Assembly (NCBI RefSeq): GCF_000620505.1
Contig: NZ_JIBC01000004.1
Span: 62,001 to 126,000 of the forward strand
DNA from: Sulfitobacter sp. 20_GPM-1509m
GTDB lineage: Bacteria > Pseudomonadota > Alphaproteobacteria > Rhodobacterales > Rhodobacteraceae
Direction: 5' to 3'
Length of the DNA stretch: 64,000 nt
Position numbers and translations under genes: made by a program
Shown: positions 45,756-54,646 of the stretch, piece after piece
Numbering within the stretch: the first letter of the stretch is position 1
How the letters are laid out: every line of letters starts with the position of its first letter
The notes under the pieces: generated by a model
Databases searched by the model: none
Told to the model about the DNA's origin: nothing
What the model saw: the letters and a program-made list of their open reading frames with translations, nothing else

Positions 45756-46945
45756 AATGTGCCTCCGAAAATGCGGGAATGAAGGGGGTTAAAGCCGATG
45801 CGATAGGCCAGTTCGGCAGGTTCGGACACGTCCCAGACCGCCAGATCGGCGCGCATATCCGGTGCGATCCGGCCCTGATCGGTCAGGCCCAGCGCACGCG
45901 CCGCGTTGCGGGTCAGCCCCGCCAGCGCCTCGGCGGGTGTCAGGCGAAACAGCGTGCAGGCCATGTTCAAGGTCAGCAGAGGCGAGGCCAGCGGCGAGGA
46001 GCCGGGGTTGCAGTCGGTGGCAATCGCCATCGGCACACCGGCGGCGCGGAATGCCGCGACGGGGGGCATTTGCGTTTCGTGCAGCGTGTAGAAGGCACCG
46101 GGCAACAAAACAGCGACGCTGCCCGCCTGCCCCATCGCGTCAGCGTCGGCGGCGTTGGCGTATTCGACATGATCGGCGCTGAGCGCGCCATACCGCGCGG
46201 CAAGTTGCGTGCCACCGATGTTCGACAGTTGCTCGGCGTGCAGTTTCACCGGCAGGCCCAGCGCGCGTGCCGCGTCGAACACCCGCGCGATCTGTGCCGT
46301 GTCAAAGGCGATGCCTTCGCAAAACCCGTCCACCGCATCCACCAGCCCTTCGGCGTGGGCGGCGTGCAGGGTCGGGATGCAGACCTGATCAATATAGGCG
46401 TCCGCGTCGCCTGCAAATTCCGGCGGCACCGCATGGGCGCCCAGATAGGTCGTGCGCACCGTGACCGGGCGCACCTCTGCGACTTGCCGCGCAACGCGCA
46501 GCATTTTCAACTCGCTCTCACGGTCCAGACCATACCCCGACTTGATCTCGATGGTGCTGACCCCTTCGGCGATCATCGCGCCGACGCGGGTCAGCGCCGA
46601 GTGCAGCAATTCCTCGGGCGCAGCGTCCCGCGTGGCGCGCACGGTCGACACAATGCCGCCACCGCTGCGCGCGATCTGCTCGTAGGAGACACCTTCAAGC
46701 CGCTGCTCGAATTCGCCCGCGCGGTTGCCGCCAAAAACCAGATGCGTGTGGCAGTCGATCAACGCCGGCGTCACCAGACGCCCGCCCAGATCGCTGACCT
46801 CTTCGCCCGCGTGTTCCGCAGGCAGATCGGCCCGCGTCCCCACCCAGACGATCCGGTCGCCACGAGTCACGATCGCCCCGTCATCAATCAAGCCGTAACC
46901 GGCAGGCTCGGACATTGTGGCGATGCGGGCATTGGTCAAAAGCAT
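45752..46945 (-). CDS. hutI: Imidazolonepropionase
   Basis: Third step of histidine use: a metal-dependent amidohydrolase that opens 4-imidazolone-5-propionate to N-formimino-glutamate. I start at the ATG at 46945 ([13 protein letters not shown]); a GTG at 46951 two codons upstream is an equally acceptable start. Metal ligands include His66 and His68 in [10 protein letters not shown] and later histidine and aspartate residues in [17 protein letters not shown] and ATDCNPGSS. It is the first gene of the minus-strand hut operon and faces hutF across a short AT-rich control region. Confidence 0.95.
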   Translation of the reverse strand: MLLTNARIATMSEPAGYGLIDDGAIVTRGDRIVWVGTRADLPAEHAGEEVSDLGGRLVTPALIDCHTHLVFGGNRAGEFEQRLEGVSYEQIARSGGGIVSTVRATRDAAPEELLHSALTRVGAMIAEGVSTIEIKSGYGLDRESELKMLRVARQVAEVRPVTVRTTYLGAHAVPPEFAGDADAYIDQVCIPTLHAAHAEGLVDAVDGFCEGIAFDTAQIARVFDAARALGLPVKLHAEQLSNIGGTQLAARYGALSADHVEYANAADADAMGQAGSVAVLLPGAFYTLHETQMPPVAAFRAAGVPMAIATDCNPGSSPLASPLLTLNMACTLFRLTPAEALAGLTRNAARALGLTDQGRIAPDMRADLAVWDVSEPAELAYRIGFNPLHSRIFGGTL

Positions 46946-46951
46946 GGTCAC

Positions 46952-47020
46952 GACTCACTTGTTATTTGTGCGGGCTATACGTATTATGTCTGCACATATT
47001 ATTCTGTCAAGCGAGGCATC
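46952..47020. promoter_or_regulatory. Divergent hut control region with candidate HutC operator
   Basis: AT-rich spacer between hutI and hutF. The minus strand has TTGACA (47005–47010) 16 bases from CATAAT (46983–46988); the plus strand has TTGTTA (46959–46964) 17 bases from TATTAT (46982–46987). An inverted repeat TGTGC (46967–46971)/GCACA (46992–46996) encloses the palindrome ATACGTAT (46977–46984), so a single dimeric repressor site would cover both -10 boxes. HutC, encoded two genes on, is the obvious candidate; binding is inferred. Confidence 0.6.
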
Positions 47021-48382
47021 ATGGAAAAACTCTGGGCATCCGAAGCGCTGCTGCCGAATGGCTGGGCGCGAGATGTAACGGTGACCGTCGACGCGGGGCG
47101 CATCGTGTCCGCCACGCCAGACACCGCGCGCAGCGGTCCTGATCTGGGCATTCTGCTGCCTGCCCCGGTGAACGTGCATTCCCACGCGTTCCAGCGGGCA
47201 ATGGCCGGTCTGACCGAACGGCGCGGTCCCGATCCGCGCGACAGCTTCTGGACATGGCGGCAGTTGATGTTCCGCTTTCTCGACCGGCTGACGCCGGACG
47301 ATGTGCAGGCGATCACTGCCTTTGTGCAGATGGAAATGCTCGCAGCCGGGTATGGCGCATCGGTCGAATTTCACTACCTGCACCACCAGCCCGGCGGCGT
47401 ACCTTACGACAATCTGGCCGAGATGTCGGAACGTGTGGTGGCCGCTGCCCAGCAATCTGGCGCGGGCCTGTGTCTGGTGCCGGTGCATTACCAGTACGGC
47501 GGCTGCGACCAGCGTGATCTGGGCGCGGGGCAAGTCCGCTTTGGCAACGACGCCGACCGTTTCGCGCAACTGCACGCGGCGGCAGGTCAGGCGCTGCACG
47601 CCCTGCCCGCCGATCACACGCTGGGGGCGGCCCCCCATTCGCTGCGCGCCGTGGGGCGCGAGGATCTGACCGAATTTGCCCGCCGCTATCGCCAAGGCCC
47701 GTTGCACATGCATCTGGCCGAACAGATCCCCGAAGTGGATGAGGTACAGGCCGCATGGGGTGCCCGGCCCGTCGACTGGGCGCTGGAGCATATGGGTTTT
47801 GATGACCGCTGGTGTCTGATCCACTGCACGCAGATGACCCCGACCGAGACGACAGCATTGGCCGCGACCGGCGCTGTCGCGGGTCTCTGCCCGATCACCG
47901 AAAGTTCGCTGGGCGATGGCATCTTTGACGGCGTGCGGTGGTTCGATGCGGGCGGTGCCGTGGCGATAGGCTCCGACAGCAACATCCGCATCAGCCTGTC
48001 CGAGGAACTGCGCACGCTGGATTATTCCCAACGGCTGCGCGACGGCACCCGCGCGGCGCTGGCCACGGCACAGGCATCGACCGGACGCCGCATCTTTGAC
48101 GCAGTGCTGGCAGGCGGCGCGCAGGCGGCGGGGCGCGATTGCGGGGCCATTGCCGCAGGCCAGTGGGCCGACATGCTGGCGCTGGACACCCGGTCTATCC
48201 ATCTGGAAGGGCGCAGCGGCGATCAGGCGCTGGACGCCTGGATATTCGCAGGCGACGACCGGCTGGTGCGCGATGTGTGGTCAGCGGGCCGCCATGTGGT
48301 ACGGGACGGCGCGCACATCGACCGCGACGCCATCACCGCAAGCTACCGCCGGGTCCTGCGGTCACTGAAAGACGCACTGTGA
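47021..48382 (+). CDS. hutF: Formimidoylglutamate deiminase
   Basis: Fourth step of the alternative hut branch: releases ammonia from N-formimino-L-glutamate to give N-formylglutamate, the HutG substrate. The ATG at 47021 follows a GCGAGG ribosome site and gives 453 residues. The amidohydrolase metal site is His53 and His55 in VNVHSHAFQRAMAGL, with EFHYLHH, MHLAEQ, IHCTQM and SDSNIRISLSEELRTLDYSQR further on, a pattern specific for HutF. A large frame continuing upstream to 45779 is only antisense to hutI. It overlaps hutC by four bases (GTGA). Confidence 0.95.
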   Translation: MEKLWASEALLPNGWARDVTVTVDAGRIVSATPDTARSGPDLGILLPAPVNVHSHAFQRAMAGLTERRGPDPRDSFWTWRQLMFRFLDRLTPDDVQAITAFVQMEMLAAGYGASVEFHYLHHQPGGVPYDNLAEMSERVVAAAQQSGAGLCLVPVHYQYGGCDQRDLGAGQVRFGNDADRFAQLHAAAGQALHALPADHTLGAAPHSLRAVGREDLTEFARRYRQGPLHMHLAEQIPEVDEVQAAWGARPVDWALEHMGFDDRWCLIHCTQMTPTETTALAATGAVAGLCPITESSLGDGIFDGVRWFDAGGAVAIGSDSNIRISLSEELRTLDYSQRLRDGTRAALATAQASTGRRIFDAVLAGGAQAAGRDCGAIAAGQWADMLALDTRSIHLEGRSGDQALDAWIFAGDDRLVRDVWSAGRHVVRDGAHIDRDAITASYRRVLRSLKDAL

Positions 48383-49074
48383 CCAAGGGCATCCGCAACT
48401 GGCAGGCGGTGCAGCAAGAGGTGCTGCGCCGCATCAATGCCCGCGAATGGCCCCCCGGCGCGCTGATCCCGAACGAGGCTGATCTGGCCACTGAATTCGG
48501 CTGCGCCCGTGCCACCGTGAACCGCGCCTTGCGCGCGGTGGCCGAGGCGGGGCTTTTGGACCGCAAGCGACGCGCGGGCACCCGCGTGGCGCTGCAACCG
48601 GTGGCGCGGGCCACACTGTCCATCGCGGTGATCCGACAGGAGGTCGAGGACAAGGGCGCGCGCTATGACTACCGGTTGCTGGAGCGCAAGCTGGCCCGTC
48701 CCCCTGCCGCTGTCAGCCGCGCGCTCAAGACCGGCGCGGCGGCATTGCTGCACGTGCGGGCGTTGCATTTTGCAGACGACGTGCCCTATGCGCTGGAAGA
48801 CCGCTGGATCAATCCGGCTGGTGCTGCGGGCGCGCTGGACCAGCCGTTCGACACCACCAGCGCCAACGAATGGCTGCTGGAACACGCGCCCTATACCGGC
48901 GGCGACATCGCCCTGTCCGCGCACAGCGCCACAGCGGCCGAGGCGCAGGATCTGGGCTGTGCGGAAAGGGCTGCGCTGTTCGCGCTGACCCGTAACACGT
49001 GGAACGGGGACACGGCGGTCACCCGCGTGCGCCTGCTGTTTGCGCATGGCTATGCGATGCAGGCAGACCTCTAG
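48379..49074 (+). CDS. hutC: Histidine utilization repressor HutC (GntR/HutC family)
   Basis: A 231-residue GntR/HutC-type regulator; urocanate is the usual inducer. It starts with a GTG at 48379 overlapping the hutF stop. The winged-helix domain is residues about 8–80 (WQAVQQEVLRRINAREWPPGALIPNEADLATEFGCARATVNRALRAVAEAGLLDRKRRAGTRVA), followed by the UTRA ligand domain from about 85 (HVRALHFADDVPYALEDRWINP … NTWNGDTAVTRVRLLFAHGYAMQA). It is cotranscribed with hutF and is expected to bind the 46,952–47,020 spacer. Confidence 0.92.
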   Translation: MTKGIRNWQAVQQEVLRRINAREWPPGALIPNEADLATEFGCARATVNRALRAVAEAGLLDRKRRAGTRVALQPVARATLSIAVIRQEVEDKGARYDYRLLERKLARPPAAVSRALKTGAAALLHVRALHFADDVPYALEDRWINPAGAAGALDQPFDTTSANEWLLEHAPYTGGDIALSAHSATAAEAQDLGCAERAALFALTRNTWNGDTAVTRVRLLFAHGYAMQADL

Positions 49075-49076
49075 GA

Positions 49077-50516
49077 TCAGTCCGCGGGCCAGCCGCTGAT
49101 GGCGCGGACTTCAAGAAACTCTTCCAGCCCCCAGATGCCGCCCTCGCGTCCCGTGCCCGATTGCTTCATGCCGCCAAACGGTGCCCCGGTGCTGCGGCGC
49201 TGTTCGTTGATCTCGACCATGCCCGAGCGCAGTTCGCGCGAAATACGCTGTGCGCGGTGGGGATTGGCGGTCTGCACATAGTTGGTCAGGCCGTAGTCGG
49301 TGTCATTGGCAATGGCGATGGCCTCGTCCTCGGTGTCAAAGGCCATCATCGACAGCACGGGGCCGAAGATTTCCGTGCGCATGATCGTCATGTCGGGTGT
49401 GCAATCGGCAAAGACCGTGGGACGCACGTAAAAGCCCTGTTCGATCCCTTCGGGACGGCCCAGGCCACCCGCCACCAGCCGCGCACCCTCTTCGATGCCC
49501 GAGGCAATCAGCGCCTGAATTTTGTCGAACTGCGCTGCGTTGACCACAGGCCCGATGTGCGGGCCAACCTCGGACGTGCCACCCACGGTGATCGCCTCGG
49601 CGGTGGCTTTGGCCTCTTCGACCGCTTGCGCATAACGCGGCTGTTCCACCAGCATCCGGCTGGGCGCATTGCACGACTGACCCGAGTTGTTGAAACACCG
49701 CATGACGCCGCTTGGCACGGCGTTCTCATGGGCATCGGCAAAGATCATGTTGGCGCCCTTGCCCCCCAGTTCCAGCCGGACTCGTTTCACCGTGTCCGCC
49801 CCTGCCCGCGTGATCGCGCGGCCTGCATCGGTCGAGCCGGTAAAGCTGACCACATCCACGTCACGGTGCCCCGACAACTGCGCGCCCACGCCCGGCCCGT
49901 CACCGTTCAGCAGGTTGAACGCGCCCGCAGGCACGCCGGCCTCGTGCAATATCTCGGCAAAGAGCATGGCCGACAGTGGCGCCTGTTCTGAGGGTTTCAG
50001 CACAGCGGTGCAGCCCGAGGCCAACGCCGGAATGACCTTGAGCACGATCTGCTTCATCGGCCAGTTCCACGGCGTGATCAGTGCGGCCACGCCAATGGGT
50101 TCATAGAGGATACGGTCGTGCGGTGTGTCGGGGCGCAGCGGGCGTTCGAATTCGAAGGTCTCAAGCGCGTCGAGAAAGCCGGTGAAGTGCGAGCTGCTGG
50201 TGCGCGCCTGCTGGGTCTTGGACATCTCGAGCGGTGCGCCAACCTCGCGGCTGATCACCGCGCCCATCTCGTCCGAGCGGCGCATGTAAACGTCGAAAAT
50301 GCTGCGGATCAGGTCGATCCGCTGCGCCTTGGTCGAGGTACGCCAGCTTGGGAAGGCCGCACGGGCGGCGGCAACGGCGAAATCGGTGTCGGCCTGCCCA
50401 CCCAGCGAAATGGTGGCAAAGGGCTGTTCTGTCGACGGATCAATCACTGCGCGGTCGGTGCCTGCCAGCGGCGCGACCCATTGGCCGTCGATATAGAACT
50501 GACGCTTGTCCAGCAT
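49077..50516 (-). CDS. Aldehyde dehydrogenase family protein
   Basis: NAD(P)-dependent oxidation of an aldehyde to its acid. From the ATG at 50516 it has 479 residues starting MLDKRQFYIDGQWVAPLAGTDRAVIDPSTEQPFATI. The catalytic cysteine lies in NNSGQSCNAPSRML, the general base in VRLELGGKGANMIFADA, and the NAD-fold glycine motif in SFTGSTDAGRAI; EIFGPVLSMMAF is a further family block. The substrate is not evident. It is convergent with hutC (two bases between stops) and divergent from the DgcA-like gene, with a 247-bp shared spacer; joint control with the demethylase, which would release formaldehyde, is possible but not shown. Confidence 0.92.
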   Translation of the reverse strand: MLDKRQFYIDGQWVAPLAGTDRAVIDPSTEQPFATISLGGQADTDFAVAAARAAFPSWRTSTKAQRIDLIRSIFDVYMRRSDEMGAVISREVGAPLEMSKTQQARTSSSHFTGFLDALETFEFERPLRPDTPHDRILYEPIGVAALITPWNWPMKQIVLKVIPALASGCTAVLKPSEQAPLSAMLFAEILHEAGVPAGAFNLLNGDGPGVGAQLSGHRDVDVVSFTGSTDAGRAITRAGADTVKRVRLELGGKGANMIFADAHENAVPSGVMRCFNNSGQSCNAPSRMLVEQPRYAQAVEEAKATAEAITVGGTSEVGPHIGPVVNAAQFDKIQALIASGIEEGARLVAGGLGRPEGIEQGFYVRPTVFADCTPDMTIMRTEIFGPVLSMMAFDTEDEAIAIANDTDYGLTNYVQTANPHRAQRISRELRSGMVEINEQRRSTGAPFGGMKQSGTGREGGIWGLEEFLEVRAISGWPAD

Positions 50517-50763
50517 GGCATGGTCCTTTGGTGCAGTGTTCCTGACCCTTGCCGAGATAGTCGCCGCCCCGTGCCTTGTCCAGCGCAGCAGCCGTGATTG
50601 ACACGGCCCCGCGCGCAGCCCAACCTGCGATGGCTGACCAGCAGATGTCCCTGTCGATCGTTGCGCGTCGCGCGTTGACAGGTCGGCGTCGCAGGTCGGC
50701 AAATCTGTGACACCCACGGCTGGCAGCATGAACAGATCTGTCACCCAACCCCAAGGACCCCCC
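50517..50763. promoter_or_regulatory. Divergent intergenic region, aldehyde dehydrogenase and DgcA-like gene
   Basis: About 247 bp without a credible gene. It contains near-repeats ATCTGTGACA and ATCTGTCAC about 30 bp apart close to the plus-strand gene, plus a GGTCGGC repeat; either could be a regulator site. An AAGGAC ribosome site precedes the plus-strand ATG. No clear -35/-10 pair was settled. Confidence 0.35.
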
Positions 50764-52809
50764 ATGTCAAAAGATCCGCTTTTGCAGCCTTTCCAGCTGA
50801 AACACCTGACGCTGAAAAACCGGATCATGACCACCAGCCACGAACCCGCCTACCCCGAGGACGGGATGCCAAAGGACCGTTATGCCGCCTATCACACGGA
50901 ACGTGCCAAGGCGGGTGTGGCGCTGGCGATGACCGCCGGATCGGCTGCGGTCTCGCGCGACAGCCCGCCTGCTTTCAACAACGTTCTGGTCTATGACGAC
51001 AAGGTGGTGCCGTGGATTCAGCGGCTGACTGACGGGTGCCACGAACACGGTTGCGCGGTGATGATCCAGCTGACGCATCTGGGCCGACGGACCGGGTGGA
51101 ACAAGGGTGACTGGCTGCCCTCGGTGTCCTCGTCGCGGCACCGCGAACCGGCACACCGCGCCTTTCCCAAGCTGGTCGAGGACTGGGACATCGAACGCAT
51201 CATCACCGATTTTGCGGACGCCGCCGAGCGGATGCAGGCGGGCGGCATGGACGGGATCGAATTGCAGGTCTACGGGCACCTGCTGGACCAGTTCTGGTCG
51301 CCGCTGACCAACGACCTGACGGGGCCATATGGGGCCGACACGCTGGAAAACCGCATGCGGTTTCCGATGGATGTGCTGGGGGCGGTGCGCAAACGTGTGG
51401 GCGACGATTTTATAGTGGGCTTCCGGTTCACGGCGGACGAGGCGCAAAAGGGCGGGATCGACGCCGCCGAGGGCTTGGAGATTTCAAAGATACTCGCCGC
51501 CGATGGGCGTCTGGATTTCCTGAACGTCATTCGCGGCCGCATTCACACCGATCCGGCGATGACCGATGTGATCCCCGTGCAAGGCATGAAAAGCGCGCCG
51601 CATCTGGATTTCGCGGGCGAAGTGCGTCGCGCGACCGGCATGCCCACCTTTCACGCCGCGCGCATTCCCGATGTGGCCACCGCGCGCCATGCGGTCGAGT
51701 CCGGCCTGCTGGACATGGTCGGCATGACCCGCGCCCATATGGCCGACCCGCACATCGTGCGCAAAATTGTCGAGGGCCGAGAGGACGACATCCGCCCCTG
51801 CGTCGGTGCCACCTATTGTCTGGACCGTATCTATCAGGGGGGCGAGGCGCTGTGCATTCACAACGCGGCCACGGGGCGCGAATTGACCATGCCGCACGAC
51901 ATCCCCGCCGCCGACACGCCCCGCAAGGTGGTGATCGTCGGCGCAGGTCCAGCGGGGCTTGAGGCCGCGCGGGTCGCCGCCGCCCGAGGCCATGACGTGA
52001 CGGTCTTCGAGGCGCAGCCCGATCCCGGCGGCCAGGTCCGCCTGACCGCCCGCACCCCGCGCCGTCGCGAGATGATCGGCATCATCGACTGGCGCATGGC
52101 ACAATGCGCCGCCCGAGACGTGACCTTTCATTTCAACACATGGGCCGAGGCGGACGACGTGACCGCCCTGTCGCCCGACGTGGTGATCGTGGCGACAGGG
52201 GGCATGCCGAACATGCACCTGTTCGAAACCCGGACCGAGGCCGCGCATGTGGTCAGCGCCTGGGACATCATCGCGGGCGACGTGAAACCCGCCGCCCGCG
52301 TTCTGATCTACGACGAAAGCGGCGACCACCCTGCCCTGCAAGCCGCCGAGATCGCCGCCGCCGCCGGCTCAAAGGTCGAGGTGATGACCCCCGACCGCAC
52401 CTTTGCCCCCGACATCATGGGCATGAACCTGGTGCCTTACATGCGATCCTTGCAAGACAAGGACGTGACCATGACCGTCGCCCGCCGCCTGCTGGGCGTC
52501 GCACGCAACGGCAACGTGCTGACCGCGACCATCGGCACGGATTACAGCGACCACGCCCATCAGGCGGATTATGATCAGGTGGTGGTGAACTATGGCACGC
52601 TGCCGCTGGATGAGCTCTACCACGACCTGAGACCGCTCAGCCGCAACGGCGGTGCGGTGGATCACGATGCGCTGATCGACGGGCGTCCCCAGACGGTTGT
52701 GCGCAATCCCGAGGGCATCTTTCAGCTGTTCCGCATCGGTGACGCGGTGTCGGCGCGCAACACCCATGCGGCGATCTATGATGCGCTGCGGCTGGTCAAG
52801 GATCTGTAG
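50764..52809 (+). CDS. DgcA-like NADH:flavin oxidoreductase / N-demethylase
   Basis: A 681-residue two-part flavoenzyme of the trimethylamine dehydrogenase superfamily, closest by memory to dimethylglycine demethylase DgcA and N-methylproline demethylase. The N-terminal FMN TIM barrel (residues about 1–335) begins PLLQPFQLKHLTLKNRIMTTSHEPAYPEDGMP; the C-terminal half has an FAD/NAD Rossmann fold, VVIVGAGPAGLEAARVAAARGHDV at about 391–414. The Fe-S region has Cys346, Cys352 and Cys364, with Ala349 where trimethylamine dehydrogenase has a fourth cysteine. The likely reaction is oxidative removal of an N-methyl group from a methylated amine or amino acid; the substrate is not determined. No partner subunit is visible in the window. 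Confidence 0.8.
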   Translation: MSKDPLLQPFQLKHLTLKNRIMTTSHEPAYPEDGMPKDRYAAYHTERAKAGVALAMTAGSAAVSRDSPPAFNNVLVYDDKVVPWIQRLTDGCHEHGCAVMIQLTHLGRRTGWNKGDWLPSVSSSRHREPAHRAFPKLVEDWDIERIITDFADAAERMQAGGMDGIELQVYGHLLDQFWSPLTNDLTGPYGADTLENRMRFPMDVLGAVRKRVGDDFIVGFRFTADEAQKGGIDAAEGLEISKILAADGRLDFLNVIRGRIHTDPAMTDVIPVQGMKSAPHLDFAGEVRRATGMPTFHAARIPDVATARHAVESGLLDMVGMTRAHMADPHIVRKIVEGREDDIRPCVGATYCLDRIYQGGEALCIHNAATGRELTMPHDIPAADTPRKVVIVGAGPAGLEAARVAAARGHDVTVFEAQPDPGGQVRLTARTPRRREMIGIIDWRMAQCAARDVTFHFNTWAEADDVTALSPDVVIVATGGMPNMHLFETRTEAAHVVSAWDIIAGDVKPAARVLIYDESGDHPALQAAEIAAAAGSKVEVMTPDRTFAPDIMGMNLVPYMRSLQDKDVTMTVARRLLGVARNGNVLTATIGTDYSDHAHQADYDQVVVNYGTLPLDELYHDLRPLSRNGGAVDHDALIDGRPQTVVRNPEGIFQLFRIGDAVSARNTHAAIYDALRLVKDL

Positions 52810-52850
52810 CGGCGCGCGGGCATCAGGAAACCAACGCTTTTAATCGGGAT

Positions 52851-52874
52851 TGACAATTCCGAGCAATTTAGTCA
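52851..52874 (+). promoter_or_regulatory. Dyad over the -35 region of the imelysin gene
   Basis: TGAC-AATT-CCGAGC-AATT-TA-GTCA is a symmetrical element, about 85 bp upstream of the imelysin ATG; a TTGACA (52850–52855) lies inside it. It could be an iron-responsive operator, consistent with imelysins being iron-regulated, but I cannot match it to a named box. Confidence 0.35.
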
Positions 52875-52958
52875 GCTTTCAGCCATCATGAGAGTCACCC
52901 CGTCTGCGGGCCATTCCGGACCGTGACATCGAGAATATCCGACCCCAAAGGACCACCA

Positions 52959-54215
52959 ATGAAACGCCTGTTTTTGACGACCGCAATCAGCCTGACGGCC
53001 ACGGCGTCGTTCGCCGACACCCGCACCGATGTGCTGGCCAATTACGCCGACATCGCCGCCGCGACATACGGTGACAGCCTGACCACCGCACAGGCTCTGC
53101 AAGTCGCCGTTGATGCTCTGGTTGCAGACCCGTCGGAAACCAACCTGATCGCCGCGCGCACCGCCTGGAAGGCCGCCCGTGTGCCATACCAGCAAAGCGA
53201 AGTTTTCCGCTTTGGCAACCCGATTGTCGACGACTGGGAAGGCGGGCTGAATTCGTGGCCGCTGGACGAAGGGCTGATCGACTATGTCGACGCATCCTAT
53301 GGCGGGGCCACCGATGAAAACGAAGCCGCTGCGCTGAACGTGATCGCCAACCCCACATTCACCCTGTCGGGCAAGGACATCGACGCGACCGAAATCACCC
53401 CTGACCTGCTGAAGAACACCCTGCAAGAGGCCGACGGTGTCGAGGCGAACGTGGCCACCGGCTATCACGCCATCGAATTCCTGTTGTGGGGTCAGGACCT
53501 GAACGGCAACGGACCCGGCGCGGGCAACCGCCCGTGGACCGACTATGCCACCGGCGACGCATGCACCAACGGCAACTGCGACCGGCGCGGCGCTTACCTG
53601 CAAGCGGCCACGCAACTGCTGGTCTCCGATCTGGAATGGATGAGCGCGCAATGGGCTGACGGCGGTGACGCGCGTGCCAATGTGATGGCGGACGAGAACG
53701 CGGGCATCTCGGCGATGCTGACCGGCATGGGCAGCCTGTCCTATGGCGAGCAGGCGGGTGAACGGATGCGTCTGGGCCTGATGCTGAACGATCCCGAGGA
53801 AGAGCACGACTGTTTCTCTGACAACACCCACAACAGCCACTATTACGACGGTCTGGGCATCCAGAACGTGTACCTTGGCAGCTATACCCGCATTGACGGC
53901 TCGACCGTTTCCGGCCCGTCGCTGTCGACTCTCGTGGCCGAAACAGACACCGGGCTGGACACCGAAATGCGCCTGAAACTGGCGACAACCATGCGCGAGC
54001 TGGGCGAGATCAAATCGACTGCCGAAGCCGGTATGGCCTATGACCAGATGCTGCAAGCAGGCAACGCGGCGGGCGAAGAGCTGGTGATGGGGGGCGTCAA
54101 CGCCCTGATCGACCAGACGCGGACCATCGAACGCGTGGTCTCGGCTCTGGGTGTGGAAGGGATCGCCTTTGAAGGCTCCGACAGCCTCGACAACCCCGGT
54201 GCTGTGTTCGAGTAA
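52959..54215 (+). CDS. Imelysin family periplasmic protein
   Basis: A 418-residue exported protein of the imelysin/insulin-cleaving metalloproteinase-like family (M75), many members of which are iron-regulated. Signal peptide MKRLFLTTAISLTATASFA; two tandem four-helix repeats follow. The family motif GxHxxE appears as GYHAIEFLLWGQD near residue 167, and WEGGLNSWPLDEGLIDYVDASYGG is another conserved block. An AAAGGA ribosome site precedes the ATG at 52959. It stands alone here, whereas such genes often accompany a second imelysin and a di-haem protein; no partner is seen. A role in iron-complex uptake is inference from the family. Confidence 0.92.
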   Translation: MKRLFLTTAISLTATASFADTRTDVLANYADIAAATYGDSLTTAQALQVAVDALVADPSETNLIAARTAWKAARVPYQQSEVFRFGNPIVDDWEGGLNSWPLDEGLIDYVDASYGGATDENEAAALNVIANPTFTLSGKDIDATEITPDLLKNTLQEADGVEANVATGYHAIEFLLWGQDLNGNGPGAGNRPWTDYATGDACTNGNCDRRGAYLQAATQLLVSDLEWMSAQWADGGDARANVMADENAGISAMLTGMGSLSYGEQAGERMRLGLMLNDPEEEHDCFSDNTHNSHYYDGLGIQNVYLGSYTRIDGSTVSGPSLSTLVAETDTGLDTEMRLKLATTMRELGEIKSTAEAGMAYDQMLQAGNAAGEELVMGGVNALIDQTRTIERVVSALGVEGIAFEGSDSLDNPGAVFE

Positions 54216-54234
54216 ACACGCCACACCCCATCAC

Positions 54235-54272
54235 GGGCGGGGCGCGCAACGGCGTGTCCCGCCTTTTCTTTT
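54235..54272 (+). terminator. Rho-independent terminator after imelysin
   Basis: GGCGGG pairs with CCCGCC around a 16-base loop and is followed by TTTTCTTTT on the plus strand, 20 bp after the imelysin stop and just before the DUF1289 gene. Confidence 0.7.
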
Positions 54273-54288
54273 GCAGAGCCAGAACGCC

Positions 54289-54540
54289 ATGCCCAAATTG
54301 CCAAGCCCCTGCATCGACGTGTGCAAATACAAACGCGCAGGCCATTGCATTGCCTGTTCAATGACCAAGCCCCAGAAAAAGGCCTTCAAGTCCTTGAAGA
54401 AGGAAGACCAGCGACACGGCTTCGTACAACTGGTCATGGCGCAGCAGGCGCAGATGGGCAAATTCAAGGCCTGGCCCGCAGTCTACGAAAAGAAGTGTCG
54501 CAAGAAAGGCGTGGCGGTCCCGCATTTGCCCGAGGGTTAA
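54289..54540 (+). CDS. DUF1289 small cysteine-rich protein
   Basis: An 83-residue basic protein with the DUF1289 pattern: SPCIDVCKYKRAGHCIACSMTKPQKKAF, four cysteines spaced C-x3-C-x6-C-x2-C, which looks like a metal-binding (zinc or Fe-S) knuckle. The family is common in proteobacteria and its function is unknown. The tail is rich in Lys and Gln and contains one further cysteine (KKCRKKG). It begins 17 bp after the imelysin terminator, so it may be transcribed by read-through or from its own promoter. The ATG at 54289 was chosen because the domain starts five residues later. Confidence 0.8.
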   Translation: MPKLPSPCIDVCKYKRAGHCIACSMTKPQKKAFKSLKKEDQRHGFVQLVMAQQAQMGKFKAWPAVYEKKCRKKGVAVPHLPEG

Positions 54541-54570
54541 AGACGTATCCTTGCGACAACCGGATACAAG

Positions 54571-54601
54571 AAACGCCCTGCGGGGGAATGACCCGCAGGG
54601 C
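54571..54601 (-). terminator. Probable terminator of the phosphonate transporter operon
   Basis: A ten-base perfect stem (GCCCTGCGGG with CCCGCAGGGC) with a seven-base loop; on the minus strand it is trailed by GTTTCTTG. It lies 45 bp after the second phnE stop and 30 bp past the convergent DUF1289 gene, so it may serve both. Confidence 0.55.
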
Positions 54602-54646
54602 GCCAGGATTTGCAGCGCGGGATGTGGGCCCGCCATGTCTGCAAAA

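Noticed and set aside
45779-47020. Extension of hutF by 414 codons upstream
   Set aside because: The frame is open but antisense to hutI; HutF homology and a ribosome site begin at 47021.
52872-54224. 450-codon minus-strand frame opposite imelysin
   Set aside because: Antisense to imelysin, which has a signal peptide, ribosome site, motif and terminator; the opposite frame has none.
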